From positions 1-64,000 of the forward strand of contig NZ_APAT01000029.1 of the NCBI RefSeq assembly GCF_000347775.1: a DNA stretch of 64,000 nucleotides, read 5' to 3'. This DNA is from Marinobacter santoriniensis NKSG1. Lineage in GTDB: Bacteria > Pseudomonadota > Gammaproteobacteria > Pseudomonadales > Oleiphilaceae. How positions within the stretch are numbered: the stretch's first letter is position 1; each line of letters starts with the position of its first letter. The position numbers and the translations under genes were made by a program. Below the pieces are notes generated by a model, which was not told where the DNA came from, did no database searches, and saw only the letters and a program-made list of their open reading frames with translations. Shown here in pieces: positions 8,703 through 19,225 of the stretch.

Positions 8703-8891
8703 ATGGCGAACGCGAAAACAATCAAGGTAACACTGACCCGCAGCCCGATCAGCTGTCAGCCGAAGCACAAGCTGTGTGTGAAGGGCCTGGGTCTTCGTAA
8801 AATCGGTCAGACCGTTGAGCTGGAGGATACTCCCTCCATTCGCGGCATGATCAACCGGGTAAATTACCTGGTACGGGTTGAGGAGAACTAA
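8703..8891 (+). CDS. rpmD: 50S ribosomal protein L30
   Basis: A 62-residue L30 (MANAKTIKVTLTRSPISC) sitting between rpsE and rplO. The frame is open further upstream inside rpsE, but the ATG at 8703, 4 nt after the rpsE stop, yields the standard protein. Confidence 0.97.
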   Translation: MANAKTIKVTLTRSPISCQPKHKLCVKGLGLRKIGQTVELEDTPSIRGMINRVNYLVRVEEN

Positions 8892-8892
8892 G

Positions 8893-9327
8893 ATGCGTCT
8901 GAACGAACTTGCTCCGGAACCCGGTTCACGCCCCGACGCCAAACGCGTCGGCCGTGGTATCGGTAGCGGTCTCGGCAAGACCGGCGGCCGTGGTCATAAA
9001 GGTCTGAAGTCCCGGTCCGGTGGCTCCGTAGCTCCCGGTTTCGAGGGCGGTCAGCAGCCGTTGGCCCGTCGTCTGCCGAAATTTGGTTTTACTTCCCGGC
9101 AGCAGCGCTATGTTGCGGAAATTCGCCTGAATGAACTGGCGAAAGTTGAAGGCGACGTTGTTGATCTGGAGGCTCTTAAAAAGGCTGACGTGATCCGCGA
9201 GGAGATTCGGGAAGCCAAGGTTATCCTGTCTGGCGAGCTGAGTCGTCCGGTAACCGTCAAGGGCCTGCGGGTCACCAAAGGCGCACGCGAGGCAATTGCT
9301 GCCGCGGGCGGTAAAGTCGAAGACTAA
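8893..9327 (+). CDS. rplO: 50S ribosomal protein L15
   Basis: The 144-residue L15 has the glycine- and basic-rich N-terminal extension (RVGRGIGSGLGKTGGRGHKG) that threads into 23S rRNA. The ATG at 8893, after GAGGAGAACTAAG, gives the canonical MRLNELAPEPGS start; an in-frame upstream ATG at 8878 is inside rpmD. Confidence 0.97.
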   Translation: MRLNELAPEPGSRPDAKRVGRGIGSGLGKTGGRGHKGLKSRSGGSVAPGFEGGQQPLARRLPKFGFTSRQQRYVAEIRLNELAKVEGDVVDLEALKKADVIREEIREAKVILSGELSRPVTVKGLRVTKGAREAIAAAGGKVED

Positions 9328-9344
9328 GGCGAGTCGAGGACTAA

Positions 9345-10667
9345 ATGGCCAAGACAGCATCATTGCCTGCGGGCGGGGGAAAAGGACTGGCAGAGCTGCG
9401 TTCGCGGCTCTGGTTTGTCTTCCTGGCATTGCTGGTGTACCGGATCGGTGCCCACATCCCGGTGCCAGGTATCAATCCCGATCGACTGGCGGCACTGTTT
9501 GAGCAGAATCAGGGGACGATCCTGAGCATGTTCAACATGTTTTCCGGTGGTGCGCTTGAGCGCATGAGTATCTTCGCACTCGGTATCATGCCGTACATTT
9601 CGGCTTCTATTATCATGCAGCTCATGACTGCGGTGAGTCCGCAGCTTGAGCAGCTGAAAAAGGAAGGCGAGGCTGGTCGTCGCAAGATCAGTCAGTATAC
9701 GCGGTACGGTACGGTCATTCTGGCGCTTGTACAGGGCGCCGGTATTTCCATGGGGTTGGCCTCTCAGGGGGTCACCTTTACCGATAGCTTCAGCTTCCAC
9801 TTCGTGGCAGTCGTCTCGTTTGTGAGCGGTGCCGTGTTCATGATGTGGTTGGGTGAGCAGATCACCGAGCGGGGCGTTGGCAACGGCATCTCGCTGTTGA
9901 TTTTCGCCGGTATTGTCGCCGGGTTGCCCGGTGCAATCGGCCAGACGCTTGAGCAGGCCCGCAACGGCGAGATGAGTCTCCTGGTCGTTTTGGGGATTGC
10001 GATTCTCGCGGTGGCTGTCATTGGCTTTGTGGTGTTCATGGAGCGCGGTCAGCGCCGATTGACCATTAACTACGCCAAGCGTCAACAGGGCCGTCGGGTG
10101 TTTGCTCAGCAATCCAGCCATCTGCCTCTGAAGGTGAACATGGCCGGCGTGATCCCGCCGATCTTCGCCTCATCGATTCTCCTGTTCCCGGCCTCGCTGG
10201 GACAATGGTTCGGTCAGGGCGAAGGAATGGAGTGGTTGAGCGAGTTGTCACAGGCCCTGGCGCCCAGTCAGCCCCTGTACATCATCCTGTTTGCGGCAGC
10301 AGTGATTTTCTTCTGCTACTTCTACACGGCGCTGATGTACAACCCGAAGGAAGTTGCGGATAACCTCAAGCGTTCCGGCGCCTTTATTCCGGGCATTCGT
10401 CCGGGCGAGCAGACTGCCAAGTATATTGATGGCGTGCTGACCCGTCTGACGCTGTTCGGTGCAATGTACATTACAGCAGTGTCCCTGTTCCCTCAGTTCC
10501 TGATGGTGGCCGGGAATGTACCTTTCTATCTGGGCGGTACGTCACTGCTGATTGTGGTAGTCGTGGTGATGGATTTTATGGCACAGGTGCAGTCACACCT
10601 GATGTCTCATCAGTATGAATCGCTGATGAAGAAATCCAATCTCAAGGGCTATGGACGGAACGGGTAA
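9345..10667 (+). CDS. secY: Protein translocase channel subunit SecY
   Basis: SecY of 440 residues forms the inner-membrane channel with SecE and SecG through which SecA pushes unfolded proteins. About ten hydrophobic segments are visible, starting with LWFVFLALLVYRIGAHIPVP. The GGALERMSIFALGIMPYISA plug region and the GERGVGNGISLLIF and YNPKEVADNLKRSGAFIPGIRPG segments are typical. Its stop codon lies inside a strong hairpin. Confidence 0.98.
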   Translation: MAKTASLPAGGGKGLAELRSRLWFVFLALLVYRIGAHIPVPGINPDRLAALFEQNQGTILSMFNMFSGGALERMSIFALGIMPYISASIIMQLMTAVSPQLEQLKKEGEAGRRKISQYTRYGTVILALVQGAGISMGLASQGVTFTDSFSFHFVAVVSFVSGAVFMMWLGEQITERGVGNGISLLIFAGIVAGLPGAIGQTLEQARNGEMSLLVVLGIAILAVAVIGFVVFMERGQRRLTINYAKRQQGRRVFAQQSSHLPLKVNMAGVIPPIFASSILLFPASLGQWFGQGEGMEWLSELSQALAPSQPLYIILFAAAVIFFCYFYTALMYNPKEVADNLKRSGAFIPGIRPGEQTAKYIDGVLTRLTLFGAMYITAVSLFPQFLMVAGNVPFYLGGTSLLIVVVVVMDFMAQVQSHLMSHQYESLMKKSNLKGYGRNG

Positions 10668-10679
10668 CAGTCCCGTTCC
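10657..10679 (+). other. Hairpin over the secY stop codon
   Basis: An 8-bp perfect stem (GGAACGGG, 10657-10664, with CCCGTTCC, 10672-10679) encloses a 7-nt loop holding the secY stop codon. It has no T-run and so is not an ordinary terminator. It may set mRNA stability or the ratio of L36 to upstream proteins. Confidence 0.5.
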
Positions 10680-10700
10680 CCTTGAAAACTGGAGTCGACA

Positions 10701-10814
10701 ATGAAAGTACGCGCTTCGGTAAAGAAAATTTGCCGTAACTGCAAAGTAATTCGTCGCAATGGCTCGGTTCGAGTCATCTGCACGGAGCCTCGTCACAAGC
10801 AGCGCCAGGGCTGA
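10701..10814 (+). CDS. rpmJ: 50S ribosomal protein L36, zinc-ribbon type
   Basis: A 37-residue protein starting MKVRASVKKICRNC. Zinc ligands C11, C14, C27 and H32 are all present, so this is the zinc-binding C-plus form. It is one residue shorter than the common 38-residue form. An ATG preceded by GGAG at the end of the spc operon decides the start. Confidence 0.96.
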   Translation: MKVRASVKKICRNCKVIRRNGSVRVICTEPRHKQRQG

Positions 10815-10865
10815 TTCCTTCGGGAAACGTTCTGACATTGCAAAAGGGGTTCGGAATGGTAGCGC

Positions 10866-10895
10866 TTGACTCGGATGCGGGTCGGGCGCTATTAT
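10866..10895 (+). promoter_or_regulatory. Candidate promoter of the alpha operon
   Basis: TTGACT (10866-10871) is followed after 18 nt by TATTAT (10890-10895). It lies in the 142-nt gap before rpsM and would start transcription near 10902. Its -10 sits in the loop of a terminator-like hairpin, so either reading alone is uncertain. Confidence 0.55.
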
Positions 10896-10909
10896 TTCGC
10901 GCCCTTTTT
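10884..10909 (+). terminator. Terminator-like hairpin between spc and alpha operons
   Basis: GGGCGC (10884-10889) and GCGCCC (10899-10904) form a 6-bp GC stem with a 9-nt loop, followed directly by five Ts. It could end or attenuate spc transcription before rpsM. It overlaps the candidate alpha promoter. Confidence 0.5.
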
Positions 10910-10956
10910 GTGGCGGAAAATTCACACAGCAAAGCTTTGAACGCGGAGTAATTTGG

Positions 10957-11313
10957 ATGGCACGTATAGCCGGTGTCAATATACCCGATAACAAACATGC
11001 TGTTATCTCGCTCACCTACATTTTCGGTGTTGGCAAGACAACAGCCCAGAAGCTTTGCGATGCAACCGGCGTTAAGCCGGACGTCAAGGTCAAGGACCTT
11101 ACCGACGAGCAGCTTGAAGCACTTCGTTCTGAAGTCGGAAAGGTGTCTGTCGAAGGCGATCTGCGTCGTGAAGTACAGATGAACATCAAGCGTTTGAAGG
11201 ATCTCGGATGCCACCGTGGTCTGCGTCATCGTCATGGCCTTCCGGTCCGTGGCCAGCGCACCAAGACCAACGCCCGCACCCGTAAAGGTCCTCGCAAACC
11301 TATTCGCAAGTAA
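10957..11313 (+). CDS. rpsM: 30S ribosomal protein S13
   Basis: The 118-residue S13 contacts tRNA and the 50S subunit from the 30S head. The N-terminal MARIAGVNIPDNKHAVISL and C-terminal RGQRTKTNARTRKGPRK are family hallmarks. It is the first gene of the alpha operon. Confidence 0.98.
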   Translation: MARIAGVNIPDNKHAVISLTYIFGVGKTTAQKLCDATGVKPDVKVKDLTDEQLEALRSEVGKVSVEGDLRREVQMNIKRLKDLGCHRGLRHRHGLPVRGQRTKTNARTRKGPRKPIRK

Positions 11314-11326
11314 CAGGTAGGCAAAC

Positions 11327-11716
11327 ATGGCAAAGCCAGGTACACGTACCCGTAAAAAGGTGAAAAAGACGGTTGTTGATGGCGTCGCGCACATCCACGC
11401 GTCCTTCAACAACACTATCGTGACCATTTCGGACCGCCAGGGCAACGTTCTGTCCTGGGCCACTTCAGGTGGATCCGGTTTCCGCGGCTCACGTAAGAGT
11501 ACACCTTTTGCTGCGCAGGTAGCAGCTGAAAGAGCCGGTAACGCGGCTGCTGAATACGGCCTTAAAAACCTGGATGTAGAGGTTAAGGGTCCTGGGCCCG
11601 GACGTGAATCTGCAGTTCGCGCGCTTAATGCGTGTGGCTACAAGATTACCAACATCACTGATGTGACGCCGATTCCACACAACGGCTGTCGTCCGCCCAA
11701 GAAGCGCCGCGTCTAA
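11327..11716 (+). CDS. rpsK: 30S ribosomal protein S11
   Basis: S11 of 129 residues lines the mRNA exit on the 30S platform. The HIHASFNNTIVTISDRQGN and DVTPIPHNGCRPPKKRRV segments are nearly invariant in bacteria. It lies 13 nt after rpsM. Confidence 0.98.
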   Translation: MAKPGTRTRKKVKKTVVDGVAHIHASFNNTIVTISDRQGNVLSWATSGGSGFRGSRKSTPFAAQVAAERAGNAAAEYGLKNLDVEVKGPGPGRESAVRALNACGYKITNITDVTPIPHNGCRPPKKRRV

Positions 11717-11734
11717 CACAGGAGACAGTGAAAT

Positions 11735-12355
11735 ATGGCTCGTTATATAGGCCCGAAGTGCAAGCTGTCTCGTCGTGAAGGGACAGATCTTTTTCTGAAG
11801 AGCGGCGTTCGCGCGCTCGATTCGAAGTGCAACATCGAGACTCCGCCGGGTATGCACGGCGCGCGTCGCGGTCGTCTGTCCGAGTACGGCGTACAGCTTC
11901 GTGAAAAACAGAAAGTCCGTCGTATCTACGGCGTACTGGAGAAGCAGTTCCGTAACTACTACAAGGAAGCTGCGCGTCTGAAGGGCGCAACAGGTGAAAA
12001 CCTGCTTCAGCTTCTGGAAGGTCGTCTGGACAACGTTGTATACCGCATGGGTTTTGGTTCGACCCGTGCAGAAGCCCGTCAGCTCGTCTCTCACAAGGCG
12101 ATTCTGGTAAATGACAAGGCGGTGAACATCCCGTCTTACCAGGTCAAGCCAGGTGACGTTGTGAGCGTGCGCGAGAAGGCCAAAAACCAGTTGCGCGTTA
12201 AAGGCGCCCTGGATCTGGCCGGAAGCCGCGCACCGGTAAGCTGGGTAGAGGTTGACGCCAACAAGATGTCCGGCGTTTACAAGTCAGTGCCTGAGCGTAC
12301 TGAACTTCCGGCCGACATCAACGAGAACCTCATCGTCGAGCTTTACTCCAAGTAA
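11735..12355 (+). CDS. rpsD: 30S ribosomal protein S4
   Basis: The 206-residue S4 is a primary 16S rRNA binder. It is close to the zinc-free E. coli form: only isolated N-terminal cysteines occur, not a four-cysteine set. The S4 RNA-binding domain covers roughly residues 95-160 (LEGRLDNVVYRMGFGSTRAE). In E. coli S4 represses the alpha operon; no pseudoknot was modelled here. Confidence 0.98.
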   Translation: MARYIGPKCKLSRREGTDLFLKSGVRALDSKCNIETPPGMHGARRGRLSEYGVQLREKQKVRRIYGVLEKQFRNYYKEAARLKGATGENLLQLLEGRLDNVVYRMGFGSTRAEARQLVSHKAILVNDKAVNIPSYQVKPGDVVSVREKAKNQLRVKGALDLAGSRAPVSWVEVDANKMSGVYKSVPERTELPADINENLIVELYSK

Positions 12356-12390
12356 AGCCCAGTAAGCAACGATAGCAGATAGGGGCGTCT

Positions 12391-13395
12391 ATGCAGCGTT
12401 CAGTACATGAGTTATTGACACCTCGTACCATTGACGTGAAGGAATCCAGCGCAACGCGTGCGAAGGTGACTCTCGAGCCTCTGGAGCGTGGTTTCGGCCA
12501 CACTCTGGGCAGTGCACTGCGCCGTATTCTCTTGTCATCGATGCCGGGCTGCGCCATTACTGAAGCGCAGATCGACGGTGTCCTGCACGAATACAGCGCC
12601 ATCGAGGGTGTCCAGGAGGACGTCATTGAGATTCTGCTGAATCTCAAGGGCGTCGCCGTGAAAATGAACGGTCGGGACGAAGCCGAGCTCACGCTCAGCA
12701 AGAAAGGCCCGGGTGTTGTTACAGCTGGCGATATCAAGCTGGATCACGACGTTGAGATCGCGAATCCGGATCATGTGATCTGTCACCTGAGTGAAAACGG
12801 TGAAGTGAACATGCGTCTGCGTATCGCCCGTGGTCGCGGCTATGAGCCGGCAGACCAGCGTGGCCTCGACGAGGACGAGACTCGCGCCATCGGACGCCTG
12901 CAGCTGGACGCAACCTTCAGCCCGGTTCGTCGCGTGGCCTACGCCGTGGAAAGTGCGCGGGTTGAGCAGCGGACCGATCTGGACAAGCTGGTGATTGATC
13001 TGGAAACGAATGGCACGATTGACCCGGAAGAAGCGATTCGTCGGGCGGCAACCATTCTCCAGCAGCAACTGGCGGTGTTTGTTGATTTCGATCACGAGAA
13101 AGAGCCCGAGCGCGTTGAAGAAGAGGAAGAAATCGATCCGATCCTGCTTCGCCCGGTCGACGATCTGGAATTGACAGTGCGTTCAGCTAACTGCTTGAAG
13201 GCTGAGAACATTTACTATATCGGCGATCTGATTCAGCGTACCGAAGTGGAGCTGCTGAAGACGCCTAACCTTGGCAAAAAGTCGCTGACAGAGATCAAGG
13301 ACGTTCTTGCGTCCCGTGGTTTGTCTCTGGGCATGCGTCTTGATAACTGGCCGCCGGCTAGCCTTCGTGGCGACGACCGGGTTCTGGGCGGTTAA
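12391..13395 (+). CDS. rpoA: RNA polymerase alpha subunit
   Basis: The 334-residue alpha subunit forms the dimer on which RNA polymerase assembles. The N-terminal domain includes GFGHTLGSALRRILLSSMPG. An acidic linker (EEEEEIDPIL) follows, and the C-terminal domain (residues about 250-330) includes SANCLKAENIYYIGDLIQRT, which contacts UP elements and activators. Length and position are standard. Confidence 0.99.
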   Translation: MQRSVHELLTPRTIDVKESSATRAKVTLEPLERGFGHTLGSALRRILLSSMPGCAITEAQIDGVLHEYSAIEGVQEDVIEILLNLKGVAVKMNGRDEAELTLSKKGPGVVTAGDIKLDHDVEIANPDHVICHLSENGEVNMRLRIARGRGYEPADQRGLDEDETRAIGRLQLDATFSPVRRVAYAVESARVEQRTDLDKLVIDLETNGTIDPEEAIRRAATILQQQLAVFVDFDHEKEPERVEEEEEIDPILLRPVDDLELTVRSANCLKAENIYYIGDLIQRTEVELLKTPNLGKKSLTEIKDVLASRGLSLGMRLDNWPPASLRGDDRVLGG

Positions 13396-13428
13396 TCGCC
13401 GATTAGTTTAAGGTAAGGAATCAGAGCA

Positions 13429-13827
13429 ATGCGTCATCGTAAGAGTGGTCGTAAGTTCAGCAGGACCAGTGCGCATCGCAAGGCCATGTTCCGTAACATG
13501 ACTGCGTCACTGGTTGAACACGAGCTGATCAAAACAACGCTGCCGAAAGCCAAAGAGCTTCGTCGGGTAGCGGAACCTTTGATCACGCTTTCCAAGAATG
13601 ATTCGGTTGCGAACCGTCGTCTGGCATTTTCCCGCCTGCGCGACGATGCAGCGGTTGCCAAGCTCTTTGATGAGCTGGGTCCGCGCTATAGCGACCGTCC
13701 GGGGGGTTACCTCCGCATCCTGAAGTGCGGCTTCCGTGCCGGCGATAATGCCCCGATGGCATTCGTCGAGCTGGTTGGTCGTCCTCTGGATGTCGAAGCA
13801 GAAGAAGTGGACGAAGACGAGGATTAA
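13429..13827 (+). CDS. rplQ: 50S ribosomal protein L17
   Basis: The 132-residue L17 (MRHRKSGRKFSRTSAHRKAM) is the last gene of the alpha operon. A strongly acidic tail (AEEVDEDED) follows the conserved core. An intrinsic terminator lies about 20 nt after the stop. Confidence 0.98.
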   Translation: MRHRKSGRKFSRTSAHRKAMFRNMTASLVEHELIKTTLPKAKELRRVAEPLITLSKNDSVANRRLAFSRLRDDAAVAKLFDELGPRYSDRPGGYLRILKCGFRAGDNAPMAFVELVGRPLDVEAEEVDEDED

Positions 13828-13847
13828 TCGTCCTCTGAATCGCCCAT

Positions 13848-13882
13848 GAAAAGCCGGAATCCGAAAGGGTTCCGGTTTTTTT
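13848..13882 (+). terminator. Intrinsic terminator of the alpha operon
   Basis: A 9-bp stem (13854-13862 with 13867-13875, one G-U pair) with a stable GAAA tetraloop is followed by seven Ts. It ends the ribosomal block. Confidence 0.92.
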
Positions 13883-13933
13883 ATGCCTGCTTGAGCTGTA
13901 TGGCCTGGAAGCCTGATAGCGATGGTGGCTGAC

Positions 13934-14019
13934 CCGAGAGTGCGGGTGGAGTTACTGCGGAAAAATAACTCGTTTCGCTCAGACACATTTTTCGGGCAGA
14001 AACTCACCCGCACTCTCGG
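13934..14019. repeat. 86-bp imperfect palindromic element
   Basis: The ends are perfect 15-bp inverted repeats (13934-13948 and 14005-14019). The inner arms continue to pair in patches: GAGTT with AAACTC, CTGC with GCAG, and AAAAAT with ATTTTT. It lies between the convergent rplQ and uvrA and encodes nothing. It could be a MITE-like or REP-like repeat, or an unusually large terminator for uvrA. No second copy was noticed in this window. Confidence 0.6.
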
Positions 14020-14055
14020 ACCGACATACTTTCCTGATATACCGGATATTGCCCC

Positions 14056-16878
<2,823 letters not shown>

Positions 16879-16906
16879 AACACCTCTCAGGTCGAAAAAA
16901 ACGAAA

Positions 16907-16936
16907 ATTATACCGCGTTATCATAGTGCTCGTGAA
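16907..16936 (-). promoter_or_regulatory. Candidate uvrA promoter without a LexA box
   Basis: On the minus strand TTCACG (16936-16931) is followed after 18 nt by a perfect TATAAT (16912-16907). No CTGT-N8-ACAG LexA operator was found in the uvrA-MFS gap, although uvrA is SOS-controlled in E. coli. Confidence 0.6.
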
Positions 16937-17064
16937 ACCGCAAATGACTCATGGCATGCCGTCAGTCCCTCGCAAACGCGGCTTCTGCTACAATGCGCGC
17001 CCTGCGGGAGGCCCGATGCTTCCTGGCCATTGGCTTTCACTACGCGGCTGAGGTACCCACTGCG

Positions 17065-18435
17065 ATGAATGCACTGGAAAAACGTTCTGTTTCTGCTCTG
17101 GCGTCCGTTTATGCGATGCGCATGTTGGGCCTGTTCATGGTGCTGCCCGTATTCATGCTACTCGGCAAGGACCTCCAGGGCGCAACGCCGGCGCTGCTTG
17201 GACTTGCCATCGGCGCCTATGGTCTGAGTCAGGCACTCCTTCAGATTCCCTTCGGCATGCTTTCGGACCGTGTTGGTCGCAAACGGATGATCTACATCGG
17301 TTTGATCCTGTTTGCGATCGGCAGCCTGCTTGCCGCGTCCACCGATTCCATATACGTGGTGATTGCGGGAAGGGTTTTACAGGGGTCGGGTGCAATTGCC
17401 AGTGTCCTGATGGCCCTGTTGAGCGATCTCACCCGTGAGGAGGAACGTACCAAGGCCATGGCGACGGTGGGCATGTCCATTGGTCTGTCGTTTTCGGTGT
17501 CCCTGGTGCTGGGGCCGTTGATTGGTTCGCACTTCGGCCTTTCCGGTATTTTCTATGCCACCGGCGCGCTATCGCTGGTTGCTCTGGTGATTGTGCACCG
17601 GGTGGTTCCAACGCCGCACCAGCAGCGTGCCAGCGCGGATACTCAGCCCGCACGGGAGATGTTGGGGCGGGTGTTGAGCGAGGGGCGTTTGCTGCGTCTC
17701 GATTTCGGGATTTTCTCGCTCCATCTTGTGCTGACCTCCCTGTTTCTTGTGTTCCCGACAGTCCTTGAGGATAAGCTGGGACTGGCCAGTAGCTCCCATT
17801 GGTGGTTCTATCTCACTGTGATGGTAACGTCGTTCTTTGCGATGATTCCATTTATTATCATTGGTGAGAAAAAGCGGCAGATGAAAGCAATCCTGTGTGG
17901 CGCCATTGCCTTGTTGACGGCCGCCGCCGGTGCGCTGTCGAATCTGCGGCACAGCCTGCTATTTGCATGGATCGTCCTGTTTTTCTTTTTCATGGCGTTC
18001 AACCTTCTTGAGGCCAGCCTGCCGTCACTGATCAGTAAGGAAGCGCCGGCGGCGAGCAAGGGTACGGCCATGGGGGTTTATTCCACCTCTCAGTTTCTGG
18101 GAGCATTCATTGGCGGTTCCCTTGGCGGTATGATGCTGGAGTCTATCGGCGTGTCCGGCGTGGTAGGGCTGATGGTTGCGGTGCTTCTGATCTGGCTGCT
18201 GGTGGCTCTTACGATGCCGACGCCGGGCTACACAACCAGTTTCATGGTACAGTTGCAGCAAGCCGTGTCCGGCCGGTTCGACGATGTGGATGCGAGCCTC
18301 CGCGAACTGCCGGGTGTGCGGGATGTGGTCATTGTCGAGGAGGCATCAACCGCTTACCTCAAAATAGACCGGCAGGAATTCGATGAGGGACGACTTGCCG
18401 AACTGGCATTTGTCCGGCAGGGTAACAGTCTTTGA
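17065..18435 (+). CDS. MFS transporter, YajR-like with C-terminal domain
   Basis: A 456-residue inner-membrane major facilitator protein with about twelve hydrophobic segments. The loop motif GMLSDRVGRKRMIYIG (near residue 70) is MFS motif A. After the last membrane segment a cytoplasmic domain of about 75 residues resembles the ferredoxin-like YAM domain of E. coli YajR in position and length. The frame is open from 16951, but a TACAAT -10 candidate (16989-16994) lies inside that extension, so the ATG at 17065 is preferred. The substrate is unknown. Confidence 0.85.
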   Translation: MNALEKRSVSALASVYAMRMLGLFMVLPVFMLLGKDLQGATPALLGLAIGAYGLSQALLQIPFGMLSDRVGRKRMIYIGLILFAIGSLLAASTDSIYVVIAGRVLQGSGAIASVLMALLSDLTREEERTKAMATVGMSIGLSFSVSLVLGPLIGSHFGLSGIFYATGALSLVALVIVHRVVPTPHQQRASADTQPAREMLGRVLSEGRLLRLDFGIFSLHLVLTSLFLVFPTVLEDKLGLASSSHWWFYLTVMVTSFFAMIPFIIIGEKKRQMKAILCGAIALLTAAAGALSNLRHSLLFAWIVLFFFFMAFNLLEASLPSLISKEAPAASKGTAMGVYSTSQFLGAFIGGSLGGMMLESIGVSGVVGLMVAVLLIWLLVALTMPTPGYTTSFMVQLQQAVSGRFDDVDASLRELPGVRDVVIVEEASTAYLKIDRQEFDEGRLAELAFVRQGNSL

Positions 18436-18492
18436 AATCCGGAAGCCCGCAGGGAGTGCGGGCTCCCCAGAAACTTCAGTCAGGAGCATACG

Positions 18493-19020
18493 ATGGCACG
18501 AGGCGTAAACAAGGTCATTCTTATTGGCAATCTCGGACAGGATCCGGATACCCGCTACACCCCGAATGGTAATGCGGTGGTCAATCTGAACCTGGCCACC
18601 GATGAGAGCTACAAAGATCGTCAGACGGGGCAGCTGGTTCCGAAAACCGAATGGCACCGCGTTGTCCTGTTCGGCAAGGTGGCGGAAGTGGCCGGTCAGT
18701 ATCTTCGGAAAGGCTCCAAAGTCTACATCGAAGGTAAGCTGCAAACCCGAAAATGGCAGGGGCAGGATGGCCAGGATCGTTACACCACCGAAGTGGTTGT
18801 CGATATCAATGGCCAAATGCAGATGCTGGACAGTCGCGGTGGTGAAGGCGGCATGTCCCAGGGCGCTCCGGCAGGACGTCCTCAGCAGGCCAGTCAGGCC
18901 GCGGCGGCCCCTCAGTCTGGAGGGTCCTCGCAGGCCCCGGCGGGCGGATATGGCCAGCCGTCACAGGGCGGTAGCATGCCGGAGCCGATTGACGACTTCG
19001 ATGACGACATCCCCTTTTGA
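18493..19020 (+). CDS. ssb: Single-stranded DNA-binding protein
   Basis: The 175-residue SSB has an N-terminal OB-fold (residues 1-110, starting MARGVNKVILIGNLGQDP). A Gly/Gln/Ser-rich linker follows, and the acidic tip DDFDDDIPF recruits repair and replication proteins. It protects ssDNA as a tetramer. The start follows CAGGAGC. The uvrA-MFS-ssb neighbourhood is common in related gammaproteobacteria. Confidence 0.98.
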   Translation: MARGVNKVILIGNLGQDPDTRYTPNGNAVVNLNLATDESYKDRQTGQLVPKTEWHRVVLFGKVAEVAGQYLRKGSKVYIEGKLQTRKWQGQDGQDRYTTEVVVDINGQMQMLDSRGGEGGMSQGAPAGRPQQASQAAAAPQSGGSSQAPAGGYGQPSQGGSMPEPIDDFDDDIPF

Positions 19021-19044
19021 TGCATTCGTTTCATCGCCTTGTTG

Positions 19045-19073
19045 AAAAGCCCTCGCGTTTGCGGGGGGTTTTT
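19045..19073 (+). terminator. Intrinsic terminator after ssb
   Basis: CCCTCGC pairs with GCGGGGG (one G-U pair) across a GTTT loop and is followed by a T-run, with As on the 5' side. Confidence 0.85.
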
Positions 19074-19102
19074 GTAACGCCGCTGCAAAAAGACGTGAAA
19101 TC

Positions 19103-19137
19103 GATCAAAAAACGTAGGGTTAGGGTTGTTTTTGATC
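19103..19137. repeat. Inverted repeat upstream of the MSHA operon
   Basis: GATCAAAAA (19103-19111) and TTTTTGATC (19129-19137) form a 9-bp inverted repeat around a 17-nt spacer about 90 nt before mshI. It could be an operator or part of the promoter region of the pilus operon; no clear -35/-10 pair was recognised. Confidence 0.4.
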
Positions 19138-19225
19138 TATCATGTAACCCACTGTAAATGGCCGTTTTTTGGCCAATAATAATAAACCGGATCGTGCGAG
19201 TGTTTTCATCTTCCAGTCTGTATCC

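Noticed and set aside
16879..17064. LexA (SOS) box for uvrA
   Set aside because: No CTGT-N8-ACAG-like palindrome is present in the uvrA-MFS gap.
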